Below, one piece after another: positions 15,484 to 22,421 of a stretch of 22,750 nucleotides of DNA. The notes under the pieces were generated by a model, which was given only the letters and a program-made list of their open reading frames with translations, was not told where the DNA came from and searched no databases. This DNA comes from a virus. Made by a program: the position numbers and the translations under genes. The stretch spans positions 1 to 22,750 of IMG/VR virus record IMGVR_UViG_3300025684_000074, one strand, 5' to 3'. How positions within the stretch are numbered: the stretch's first letter is position 1; the number at the start of each line of letters is the position of its first letter.

Positions 15484-16179
15484 ATGGAAAAAGTAAAATT
15501 CGATGGTTTTATTAACCGCTACAACCTTGGTGGAGAGGTTGAATCGGTAATGATTAAATCTGATGATACAAACCTTTCGGTTCGTATGATTTCAGATGAC
15601 AAAACTCTTTTGGGTGATGTTACAGTAACTGAATCTGAATTCCCAAATGGTGAGTTTGGTATCTACACTACATCTCAGTTGAAAGGGTTGTTGAGTGTAT
15701 TGGATAATGGTATCTCAGTAGAGGAAGTAACCGGTGCACTTAAATTCTCAGATAAGGGAACTAAGATGCAGTATATGTTGGCAGCTCCTTCAGTTATTCC
15801 AGCAGTACCTGATTTGAAGGCACTTCCTCCTTTCAATGTGGATATTACATTGGATAATGAGTTTGTAAACAAATTCATCAAATCTAAGGGTGCTTTGGCT
15901 GATGCTGATACATTCACATTCACTTGTAAAGATGGTAAGGGAGAAATCATCTTAGGATATTCTTCAATCAACTCTAACCGCATTTCAATCACTGTTGATT
16001 GTAAGTGTGATGGTGATGTTCAACCAATCGCTTTCTCAGCAAAGTATTTGAAAGCAATTTTGATGGCTAACAAAGGTTCATCAACATCATCATTGAAAAT
16101 CTCTTCACAGGGTTTGGCACATCTAAACTTTGTGGATGGTGAATACACATCACGATACTATTTAGTAGAAATAAAGTAG
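15484..16179 (+). CDS. DNA polymerase sliding clamp (T4 gp45-like)
   Basis: 231 aa, nearly the length of T4 gp45 (228 aa). It forms a trimeric ring that tethers the polymerase to DNA. The reading rests on overall beta-rich pattern, size and context: two similar halves, the first with LSVRMISDDKTL and a FGIYTTSQLKGLLSVLD helix (about 58-74), the second with a cluster of Thr/Lys strands (FTFTCKDGKGEIILGYS) and FSAKYLKAIL (183-192), a typical clamp segment before the last strands. In T4 the gp45 clamp also activates late transcription. It is followed by DUF4338, clamp-loader large, zinc ribbon and small subunit genes, a 45-44-62 order as in T4 with two insertions. Confidence 0.88.
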   Translation: MEKVKFDGFINRYNLGGEVESVMIKSDDTNLSVRMISDDKTLLGDVTVTESEFPNGEFGIYTTSQLKGLLSVLDNGISVEEVTGALKFSDKGTKMQYMLAAPSVIPAVPDLKALPPFNVDITLDNEFVNKFIKSKGALADADTFTFTCKDGKGEIILGYSSINSNRISITVDCKCDGDVQPIAFSAKYLKAILMANKGSSTSSLKISSQGLAHLNFVDGEYTSRYYLVEIK

Positions 16180-16215
16180 GAAAAAATTTTAGAATAACCA
16201 AGTTAAAGTAACATT

Positions 16216-17436
16216 ATGAGTTTTTGGGATGTAGAAGAAACAAAGCCAGAATTCGTATTTGAAGAAGCTAAACAAAAGCTGATTGAGAATATGGATTACC
16301 TTATGACAATGAGTGTAGAAGAGCAAACCCTCTACAAAAAGTGGGTAGAATTGCAAGAAGATTCTATGCTCAGAGATAAATCCCAAATTGCCTCTTTGTA
16401 CGATATCCAATGGAAACCAACTGATATCAATAATAAGGAACTAACCATCAAAGAAATTGAAGAGTTGGAACCTTATGTTGAAATCGTTGATGATGATGCT
16501 AGAGAATCTACAAAGTGGACATATCTTCGTAAGATGATTCACACAATGAGTTGGACAGCTAACCCTGGCCGAAATGTGAAAATCTTTATCAAAGATAGAA
16601 AGAGTGGTAAACTATTAGGTTTAGTATCACTCGCTTCAGATGTTACCGCAATGGCTGTTAGAGATAATTACATCGGATGGACTAAAGAAGATAAGTTCCA
16701 AAAGGGGAAGTTGAACTACACAACTATCGCTTCCACTATTGTTTGTACCCAACCATTAGGTTACAATTTCTTAGGTGGTAAGTTGACAGCAATGATGACT
16801 ACTGTGCCTGAAGTACGAGAGTATTGGAAAAAGAAGTATGGGCAAACATTGATAGCTGTGGGAACAACTTCCCTATATGGAATTCATTCTCAGTATAATG
16901 GTATTCCTCACTTCAAAACTTTGGGAGAATCCGCTGGTAAGATTGCAATCAAACCTGATGATGAGTTCTATGACCCTTGGCACCAATGGTTGAAAGAGAA
17001 CCGAGCTGAGTGGTACGAAACCGCAATCACAAATGAACGAATTCGAAATGGAGCGAATATGGGAACTGGTGAAGGTGCTAGTGGACCTGTAAGTGGTATC
17101 AAACAAAAGATTTTGGGACAAATTTTCAAAGAGTGTGGTATCAAAGCATCCGATTATCACCACGGATTCAAAAGAGGTGTTTATTTCGCTCAAATGTATG
17201 AGAACGGAAATGAATTCCTTTGTAGTAAAATTGAAGAATCAGAATTGGTGATGAAGAAGAAGTTCGCAGATGGTGTAGATTACATTAACAATTGGTGGAA
17301 AAGACAAGCAATCAAACGATACACCACCTTACACAATGAGGGTAGATTGAAACCTGAAGATTTATTCTACATTGATGGTATTGGAATGAGTTGGGAAGAA
17401 TTTAAGCAAAAACGATTGTCTGAAGTAGGACGATAA
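16216..17436 (+). CDS. DUF4338 / DruA-like protein
   Basis: 406 aa. The middle (about 119-241) resembles DUF4338, the domain of DruA from the Druantia anti-phage system: NVKIFIKDRKSGKLLG (120-135), DNYIGWT (150-156), LNYTTIASTIVCTQPLG (166-182), YWKKKYGQTLIAVGTTSLYG (203-222), SQYNGIPHFKTLGES (225-239). The N-terminal 115 residues are helical; the C-terminal 160 contain a basic, aromatic stretch (YHHGFKRGVYFAQMY, 314-328) and a WKRQAIKRY segment. It lies between clamp and clamp-loader genes, 36 nt after the clamp stop and 10 nt before the loader, with no promoter of its own, so it is expressed with the replisome. The biochemical function of DUF4338 is not something I can state; a role on replicating DNA is inferred from position. 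Confidence 0.65.
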   Translation: MSFWDVEETKPEFVFEEAKQKLIENMDYLMTMSVEEQTLYKKWVELQEDSMLRDKSQIASLYDIQWKPTDINNKELTIKEIEELEPYVEIVDDDARESTKWTYLRKMIHTMSWTANPGRNVKIFIKDRKSGKLLGLVSLASDVTAMAVRDNYIGWTKEDKFQKGKLNYTTIASTIVCTQPLGYNFLGGKLTAMMTTVPEVREYWKKKYGQTLIAVGTTSLYGIHSQYNGIPHFKTLGESAGKIAIKPDDEFYDPWHQWLKENRAEWYETAITNERIRNGANMGTGEGASGPVSGIKQKILGQIFKECGIKASDYHHGFKRGVYFAQMYENGNEFLCSKIEESELVMKKKFADGVDYINNWWKRQAIKRYTTLHNEGRLKPEDLFYIDGIGMSWEEFKQKRLSEVGR

Positions 17437-17446
17437 AAAATAAAAT

Positions 17447-18394
17447 ATGGCATTTTTCGAAGAAACAAAAAACGAACAAGTAGATAATTCACTTTGGGTT
17501 GAGAAGTATCGCCCAACTGTATTGGAAAACTATGTAGGTAACGAACACCTTAAATCAAAGGTTGAAGGTTATTTAGAAACTGGTGATATTCCTCACCTAC
17601 TTCTTTATGGTAGAGCTGGTACGGGTAAAACCACATTGGCTAAGTTGATTGTAAAATCATTGGATTGTGATTATATGGTAATCAACGCATCGGATGAGAA
17701 CAATGTGGATACAGTCCGTAATAAAGTGAAAAACTTTGCATCTTCAATGGGATTCAAAAAGTATAAGATTATTATCTTAGATGAGTTTGATTATATGTCT
17801 CAGAATGCACAAGCGATTCTTCGTAACTTAATGGAAACTTTCTCACAACACTGTCGATTCATTTTGACTTGTAACTATGTGGAGAAAGTAATTGAACCAA
17901 TCCAATCTCGTTGCCAAACTTTCCAAATTGTACCTCCAACTAAAAAGGATGTTGCAGTTCAAATCTCAAAGATTTTGGGAAGTGAAAGTATTAAGTATGA
18001 ACCAAAAGATTTAGTTCCTATTATTGATGCTGGTTATCCTGATATTCGTAAGATTATCAATACTTGCCAAATGAACTCAATCAAAGGTGAGTTGAAAGTA
18101 GATACTCAGAATCTTTTGGAAAACGATTACAAAATGAAAGTTTTGGATATCCTCAAATCAAATGATGATAAACGAAACAAATATATGAATATGAGACAAA
18201 CAATTATTGATAGTAGGGTTACTGACTTTACTGAATTGTTTACTCTCTTATATGATAAAGTTGATGAGTTCGCTCCAGCAAATACCGCAAATGTGATTAT
18301 CGCATTATCGGAAGGGCAGACAAGACATTTCCATTCTATTGATAAGGAAATTCCAATGGCAGCAACTCTAATAGAAATCTTAAATTTAATCTAA
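17447..18394 (+). CDS. Clamp loader large subunit, AAA+ ATPase (T4 gp44-like)
   Basis: 315 aa (T4 gp44: 319 aa). AAA+ ATPase that opens and loads the sliding clamp at primer-template junctions. Motifs: WVEKYRP (17-23), the N-terminal RFC-type signature; Walker A GRAGTGKT (55-62); Walker B IILDEFD (109-115); sensor 1 TCNY (141-144); arginine-finger SRC motif (154-156). The C-terminal third is the helical collar region. It begins 10 nt after the DUF4338 gene and is followed, after one base, by the zinc-ribbon gene. Confidence 0.96.
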   Translation: MAFFEETKNEQVDNSLWVEKYRPTVLENYVGNEHLKSKVEGYLETGDIPHLLLYGRAGTGKTTLAKLIVKSLDCDYMVINASDENNVDTVRNKVKNFASSMGFKKYKIIILDEFDYMSQNAQAILRNLMETFSQHCRFILTCNYVEKVIEPIQSRCQTFQIVPPTKKDVAVQISKILGSESIKYEPKDLVPIIDAGYPDIRKIINTCQMNSIKGELKVDTQNLLENDYKMKVLDILKSNDDKRNKYMNMRQTIIDSRVTDFTELFTLLYDKVDEFAPANTANVIIALSEGQTRHFHSIDKEIPMAATLIEILNLI

Positions 18395-18395
18395 A

Positions 18396-18713
18396 ATGGC
18401 AAAAATAGTAGGAATGAATGGTGGTGGTAAACCACAAAAACCATCCAACGAATCAGCACAAATGGGACAACCTCAAATTGATTTGGGTAAATCTAAACCA
18501 TTGGTATGTGAACATTGTGGTTACGATACTTTCGTAACTGGTGGTAAGTTCCGTAGAATCTCAAAACTCCTAACAGGTACAGCGCAGGATGTTATCGTTC
18601 CAATCGATGTATTCCTTTGTGGTAATTGTGGAGAGATTTCACAAGAACTTATGGCACCTGAGTTGAAAGCATTAGAACAATTAGATAAACAACGAGCAGA
18701 AGAAAAAGAATAA
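18396..18713 (+). CDS. Small zinc-ribbon protein
   Basis: 105 aa with two CxxC knuckles, C38/C41 (CEHCGY) and C75/C78 (CGNCGE), separated by 33 residues, forming a plausible zinc ribbon. The first 35 residues are Gly/Pro/Gln/Ser-rich and probably unstructured; the C-terminal 20 are a charged helix rich in Glu and Lys. The gene starts one base after the clamp-loader large-subunit stop and overlaps the small-subunit ATG by one base, so it is made together with both. It may be a replisome or clamp-linked transcription accessory factor; T4 has no gene at this place. The function is not assigned. Confidence 0.75.
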   Translation: MAKIVGMNGGGKPQKPSNESAQMGQPQIDLGKSKPLVCEHCGYDTFVTGGKFRRISKLLTGTAQDVIVPIDVFLCGNCGEISQELMAPELKALEQLDKQRAEEKE

Positions 18714-19162
18714 TGGCTGCTACCCTCTTCGACCATATCACACAAATAACCAATGTTCAAAACGCAAAGTATTGGGATACATTGGATGAATCGGATAAGA
18801 AAACATTTTCCAACTATATGGTTCTTCGTTTCTTATCTATGAAATATGAATGGGTAGAAACCATTGCAACAGTCCAACCATATCTGCAAGAGGTTCCACC
18901 TAAAGCAATGTATTTGGCTCTAATTGATTTACTTCCAAAGGGTAGACACTTTATGAAGTATATGAAGCCAAAAACTGCTGATAAGTATGAAAGTTGGTTA
19001 GTGGAGTTGGTAGCAAAGCATTATATGGTATCTAAATCAGAAGCTGAGGATTATCTAAAGATTCTATACCTAACTAAGGATGGTAGGGAACGAATCATTC
19101 AGTTATCAGAAGATTACGGAACTGACCCAAAGGTAATTAAAAAACTAAAATTAAAGGTATAA
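18713..19162 (+). CDS. Clamp loader small subunit (T4 gp62-like)
   Basis: 149 aa, all-helical. There is no ATPase motif, as expected for gp62, which joins four gp44 subunits in the loader. Points of similarity with T4-type gp62: an NYMVLRFLSM segment (34-43), MYLALIDLLPKGRHFMKYMK (66-85), close to the PRGKR-x-x-KW region of T4 gp62, and a C-terminal part with VELVAKHYMVSKSEAEDYLKIL resembling the KLLAKRYQVNTNDAINYKSIL-like end of that family. It is slightly shorter than T4 gp62 (187 aa). One-base overlap with the zinc-ribbon gene; a terminator follows 18 nt after the stop, closing the operon. Confidence 0.78.
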   Translation: MAATLFDHITQITNVQNAKYWDTLDESDKKTFSNYMVLRFLSMKYEWVETIATVQPYLQEVPPKAMYLALIDLLPKGRHFMKYMKPKTADKYESWLVELVAKHYMVSKSEAEDYLKILYLTKDGRERIIQLSEDYGTDPKVIKKLKLKV

Positions 19163-19180
19163 CAATATCAAATTTTTTAT

Positions 19181-19221
19181 AAAAAAGTTGGGATTTCATT
19201 TGGATTTCTCAACTTTTTTTT
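19181..19221 (+). terminator. Intrinsic terminator after the clamp-loader operon
   Basis: AAAAAAGTTGGGA (19181-19193) pairs with TCTCAACTTTTTT (19207-19219) over 13 positions with one G-T pair, loop of 13 bases, and a run of eight Ts at 19214-19221. The A-run on the left arm makes it potentially usable from both strands. The loop contains the -33 element of the next promoter. Confidence 0.85.
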
Positions 19222-19230
19222 GTATATTCA
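19199..19230 (+). promoter_or_regulatory. Promoter overlapping the terminator, for the 194-aa gene
   Basis: TTTG (19199-19202, in the terminator loop), 20-nt spacer beginning GATTTCTC and ending in T-run plus G, TATATTCA (19223-19230; TTCA instead of TTTG). Predicted start near 19235, about 14 nt before the ATG at 19249. Confidence 0.6.
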
Positions 19231-19248
19231 TAGTGTAATTGATTTGAT

Positions 19249-19833
19249 ATGACAAACTCTGAGTTAAAGAAGTTATTAAAAGAAAAATTAAAAGATTTTC
19301 AACTATCCGAATCATATGGGCATAGAGCTGTTGGCGATAAGTTGGAAGCTGATACTGTTGATATCTTAAAGGAGATTTTACCTAAAAATTTAGTAGAAGC
19401 TAAAAGTAAAAGAAGTATTGATGATTTTACTTTGGTATTTGATGGTAATATCAATTTATTTGATACCAAATCTCACTTTGTGCAAGAAACCGATGGATTC
19501 TCAATGCCAAACCTAATTTCGGTTAAACGATTAAAAGATGTGTTAGAAGATGATTCAAAAACTCTTTCTTATGTATTTATTGATTACAAAAGAGAAAATG
19601 GGAATGTATTGATTGAAGATATTCATATTAAATACATTTGGGAGTTAGATTGGTCAATTCTTTCAATTGGAGCATTAGGTAAAGGACAACTTCAGATTAA
19701 AGATGCTAACAAAGAATTGATTTTTACCGATATGGGTAAAGATGCTTGGTTTGAGATTCTAAAAACAAAAGTTATGGAGTTTTATACCAAACAAATTATA
19801 AAAATCGAAAAAGAAATGAAATTGTGGGAATAA
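19249..19833 (+). CDS. Putative PD-(D/E)XK nuclease, restriction-endonuclease-like
   Basis: 194 aa, family not recognised. The order E33 (in helix GDKLEADTVDIL), D58/D59 (RSIDDFTL), then D72-T-K74 at the end of a strand (INLFDTKS), followed by beta strand SYVFIDYK (107-114), fits a PD-(D/E)XK core as in type II restriction enzymes. No methyltransferase gene is adjacent. It is monocistronic, with a promoter entangled with the upstream terminator and another promoter downstream. In a phage with suspected DNA modification, it could cut unmodified host or rival DNA. The fold assignment is an inference from residue spacing only. Confidence 0.5.
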   Translation: MTNSELKKLLKEKLKDFQLSESYGHRAVGDKLEADTVDILKEILPKNLVEAKSKRSIDDFTLVFDGNINLFDTKSHFVQETDGFSMPNLISVKRLKDVLEDDSKTLSYVFIDYKRENGNVLIEDIHIKYIWELDWSILSIGALGKGQLQIKDANKELIFTDMGKDAWFEILKTKVMEFYTKQIIKIEKEMKLWE

Positions 19834-19844
19834 TATTTCCTCGG

Positions 19845-19876
19845 TTTGGTAAATCCAATCTTTTTTCGTATATTTG
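19845..19876 (+). promoter_or_regulatory. Bacteroidota-type promoter for Cas4-like nuclease
   Basis: TTTG (19845-19848), 20-nt spacer beginning GTAAATCC and ending TTTTTTCG, TATATTTG (19869-19876). Predicted start near 19881, about 14 nt before the ATG at 19895. The spacer shares its first eight bases with that of the 9796 promoter. Confidence 0.8.
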
Positions 19877-19894
19877 TATAACAAAAGTAAAGTT

Positions 19895-20761
19895 ATGGCT
19901 AAAGTAAGTTTTTCCCAATATTCAATGTACTCAACTTGTCCTCGTCAGTATAAGTTGGCATATATCGATAGGTTGGGTGAATCATCCGCCAACATTCATA
20001 CAATCTTTGGCACTTCCATTCACGAAACAATCCAACATTTCCTTTCGGTGATGTATGGTGTTTCTAAGAAACAAGCAATGGAAATCGATACCGATAAATT
20101 ATTGTTGGACTGGATGCGAAAAGAATATACCAAAGAAACTGAAAAGTTGACAGAAGGTACAATTTGTACTCAGTTGGAATTGGAAGAGTTCTATGGTGAT
20201 GGTAGACGGATTTTGGAGTGGTTTAAGAAACACATTGATAAATTCTACACAAAGACTGGATTTGAGTTGGTAGGTATTGAGATTCCTCTTAATGCTAAAA
20301 TCAAAGAAGGTGTTCACTTCATTGGATTTGTGGATATTGTGATGAAAGATTTATCAGATAACTCTATTATCATCATTGACTTAAAAACATCAACACGGGG
20401 TTGGAACAAATACCAAAAAGCGGATAAGTTTAAGAACGCTCAAATCGTTCTTTACAAAAAATACTACTCAGAACTATTCAATGTTCCATTGGATAAAATC
20501 AAAGTGGAGTATCAGATTATGCGTAGAAAGTTATTTGATGAAGCTCCTTTCCCAATTCCACATATGTCAAAACACATCCCTGCAAATGGTAAACCAACTG
20601 TAAACAAAGTTTATAGTGAGTTTATGAGTTTTGTAGATGAGGTTTTTGATGATGAAGGTAAGTTTAGGGATATCGAATACCCCAAAACGCCGGGTGATGG
20701 TAAAAAGAATTGTAAATTTTGTGAATTCCTTCATAGAGGGATTTGTGATGGGAAACCATAA
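19895..20761 (+). CDS. Cas4/RecB-like PD-(D/E)XK nuclease with Fe-S cysteines
   Basis: 288 aa from ATG at 19895. A longer frame from TTG at 19874 is rejected because that TTG is part of the promoter -7 element. Nuclease motifs of the RecB/Cas4 family: YSTCPRQYK (12-20), H43 (GTSIHET), D147 (GFVDIVM), D162-L-K164 (IIIDLKTS), Q183 with Y187 (QxxxY). Four cysteines, C15 near the N-terminus and C273, C276, C284 at the C-terminus, match the arrangement that holds a 4Fe-4S cluster in Cas4 and AddB. It would act as a single-strand-directed DNA exonuclease for recombination or end processing. No cas1/cas2 or CRISPR array is nearby, so a CRISPR role is not suggested. Confidence 0.87.
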   Translation: MAKVSFSQYSMYSTCPRQYKLAYIDRLGESSANIHTIFGTSIHETIQHFLSVMYGVSKKQAMEIDTDKLLLDWMRKEYTKETEKLTEGTICTQLELEEFYGDGRRILEWFKKHIDKFYTKTGFELVGIEIPLNAKIKEGVHFIGFVDIVMKDLSDNSIIIIDLKTSTRGWNKYQKADKFKNAQIVLYKKYYSELFNVPLDKIKVEYQIMRRKLFDEAPFPIPHMSKHIPANGKPTVNKVYSEFMSFVDEVFDDEGKFRDIEYPKTPGDGKKNCKFCEFLHRGICDGKP

Positions 20762-20785
20762 CAAAAAATAAATATCTATATACTT

Positions 20786-20810
20786 ATATATAAAGATATA
20801 ATTTATATAT
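20786..20810 (+). repeat. Perfect inverted repeat directly before the RHH gene
   Basis: ATATATAAA (20786-20794) and its exact reverse complement TTTATATAT (20802-20810), separated by seven bases, ending one base before the ATG at 20812. It is a candidate operator for the ribbon-helix-helix protein it precedes. The local sequence is almost pure A/T, so chance pairing is possible. Confidence 0.4.
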
Positions 20811-20811
20811 T

Positions 20812-21009
20812 ATGGATGTAGAAACTAAATTAACTACGGTTAAAATATTAAAAGGGGTGTATTCCAACTTCAAAAGAGTTTCTTTTGAATCTGATGTAAC
20901 ACTTCAAAAATTAGTAAATAGAACAGTTGAAAGGTATGTAACTGATGAAGAATTTAGACAGGAAATGAATGAATACCTAAAGTTACAAGTCAGCGGTTCT
21001 CAATTTTAA
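20812..21009 (+). CDS. Ribbon-helix-helix (Arc/CopG-like) small protein
   Basis: 65 aa. TTVKILKGVYSNFKRVSF (8-25) supplies a beta strand and first helix, and DVTLQKLVNRTVERYV (28-43) the second helix with the usual T-LQ-LV-R--E-Y spacing of the MetJ/Arc fold. Such dimers bind DNA as repressors, commonly of their own promoter. It follows an AT-rich 50-nt gap with a perfect inverted repeat and no recognisable Bacteroidota promoter. No toxin gene is next to it: the following gene is a glycosyltransferase 24 nt on. Confidence 0.7.
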   Translation: MDVETKLTTVKILKGVYSNFKRVSFESDVTLQKLVNRTVERYVTDEEFRQEMNEYLKLQVSGSQF

Positions 21010-21033
21010 GATAAAAAGTTATTTCAATAAGTT

Positions 21034-22419
21034 ATGAGTAAAAAGAAAAAAATCCTATTACTTTCTGATGATTTACGAATGGCGAGTGGTATCGCTACTA
21101 TGAGTAAAGCATTGGTTATGGGTACTGTTCATAAATACGACTGGTTCCAAGTTGGAGCAGCTATCAATCACCCTGAAAAGGGAAAAATCTTAGATGTATC
21201 CGCTGATGTAGGACGCCAAACTGGTGTAGAAGATGCTAGTGTAAAGATTCTACCTTGGACTGGTTATGGTGACCAAGGTTTGATTCGTCAATTGATAAAT
21301 TCAGAACAACCTGATGCTATCCTTCACTTTACTGACCCACGTTATTGGATTTGGTTATATGAGATGGAGCATGAAATCAGACAAAACATTCCAATCCTTT
21401 TTTACGCAATTTGGGATGATTTGCCAGACCCACTTTACAACCGAAACTATTATGAGAGTTGTGATTGGATTGGATGTATTTCTCGTCAAACTTATGGTAT
21501 TGTTTCCCGTTTAACCTCATTGACGGACAAACCAACTTGGAAACCTCATTCAGATTGGCAGGTATCCTATGTACCACATGGTATCAATCCAAACGAATAT
21601 CAGCCAACCGATGTACCTATGGAATTCCGTTCTGAAGTTTTAGGTGGTAAAGAATTCGATTTTATTTTCTATTGGTCAAATCGTAACATTCGTAGAAAAC
21701 AACCAGCGGATGTGATTATGGCATTTAATCAATTTTGTGATAGAATTGGTGAAGAGAAAGCATCTAAAGTTTGTTTATTGATGCACACTCAACCAATCGA
21801 TGATAATGGTACAAACCTATTAGAAGTACACAAAACATTAGCACCCAATACAAATGTAATTTTCTCAGATAAACGAAGAAGTACAGCTGAGTTGAATTAC
21901 CTTTACAATATGGCTGATACAACAATCAACATTGCTGGTAACGAAGGATTTGGTTTAACTACTGCAGAATCAGTAATGGCTGGAACTCCAATCATCGTAA
22001 ATGTAACTGGTGGATTACAAGACCAATGCGGTTTCCGTAAAGATGGTAAATTGCTAACCGCTGAAGATTACATTGAGATTGGTTCACTTCACAATTGGAG
22101 AGACTGGGAAGGTAAAGTAACACATGGTGAGTGGGTTAGGCCTGTATGGAGTAGAGCACAAACTATGGCTGGTTCAGTTCCAACTCCTTATATTTGGGAT
22201 GATAAAGTAGATATCTATGATTTAGCAACCGCTATGGAAGAGATGTACAACACTCCAAAAGAAGATAGAACAAAAGCTGGTTTAGTTGGTAGAGAAATGT
22301 TTATGGGTGAGATGGGATTGGTAAACACAAATATGTGCCAAACTCTTATCGATGGAATTGAAACTACCTTTGAAAATTGGAAACCAAGAAAATCATACGA
22401 ATTATTTAAGATAAATTAA
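21034..22419 (+). CDS. GT-B glycosyltransferase, GT4-like
   Basis: 461 aa. N-terminal Rossmann-type domain begins KKILLLSDDLRMASGIA (4-20), with a glycine-containing loop after strand 1. A PHGI segment (181-184) precedes the donor-binding domain, which has the EX7E motif at E304 to E312 (GNEGFGLTTAESVMAGTPI, 302-320) and the VTGGLQD segment (324-330), typical of GT4-family retaining glycosyltransferases. Donor and acceptor are unknown. It starts 24 nt after the RHH gene with the AATAAGTT-ATG leader, and is followed after 2 nt by the NTF2-like gene. It is not a close paralog of the glycosyltransferase at 11740. Confidence 0.88.
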   Translation: MSKKKKILLLSDDLRMASGIATMSKALVMGTVHKYDWFQVGAAINHPEKGKILDVSADVGRQTGVEDASVKILPWTGYGDQGLIRQLINSEQPDAILHFTDPRYWIWLYEMEHEIRQNIPILFYAIWDDLPDPLYNRNYYESCDWIGCISRQTYGIVSRLTSLTDKPTWKPHSDWQVSYVPHGINPNEYQPTDVPMEFRSEVLGGKEFDFIFYWSNRNIRRKQPADVIMAFNQFCDRIGEEKASKVCLLMHTQPIDDNGTNLLEVHKTLAPNTNVIFSDKRRSTAELNYLYNMADTTINIAGNEGFGLTTAESVMAGTPIIVNVTGGLQDQCGFRKDGKLLTAEDYIEIGSLHNWRDWEGKVTHGEWVRPVWSRAQTMAGSVPTPYIWDDKVDIYDLATAMEEMYNTPKEDRTKAGLVGREMFMGEMGLVNTNMCQTLIDGIETTFENWKPRKSYELFKIN

Positions 22420-22421
22420 TT

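Noticed and set aside
19895-20761. CRISPR-associated Cas4 with a local CRISPR system
   Set aside because: No cas1, cas2, effector gene or spaced direct repeats occur in the window; phage Cas4/RecB-like nucleases are common without CRISPR.
20762-20811. T4-type late promoter (TATAAATA)
   Set aside because: The AT-rich tract has TATATATAAAG but no exact TATAAATA, and the neighbouring genes are not late structural genes.
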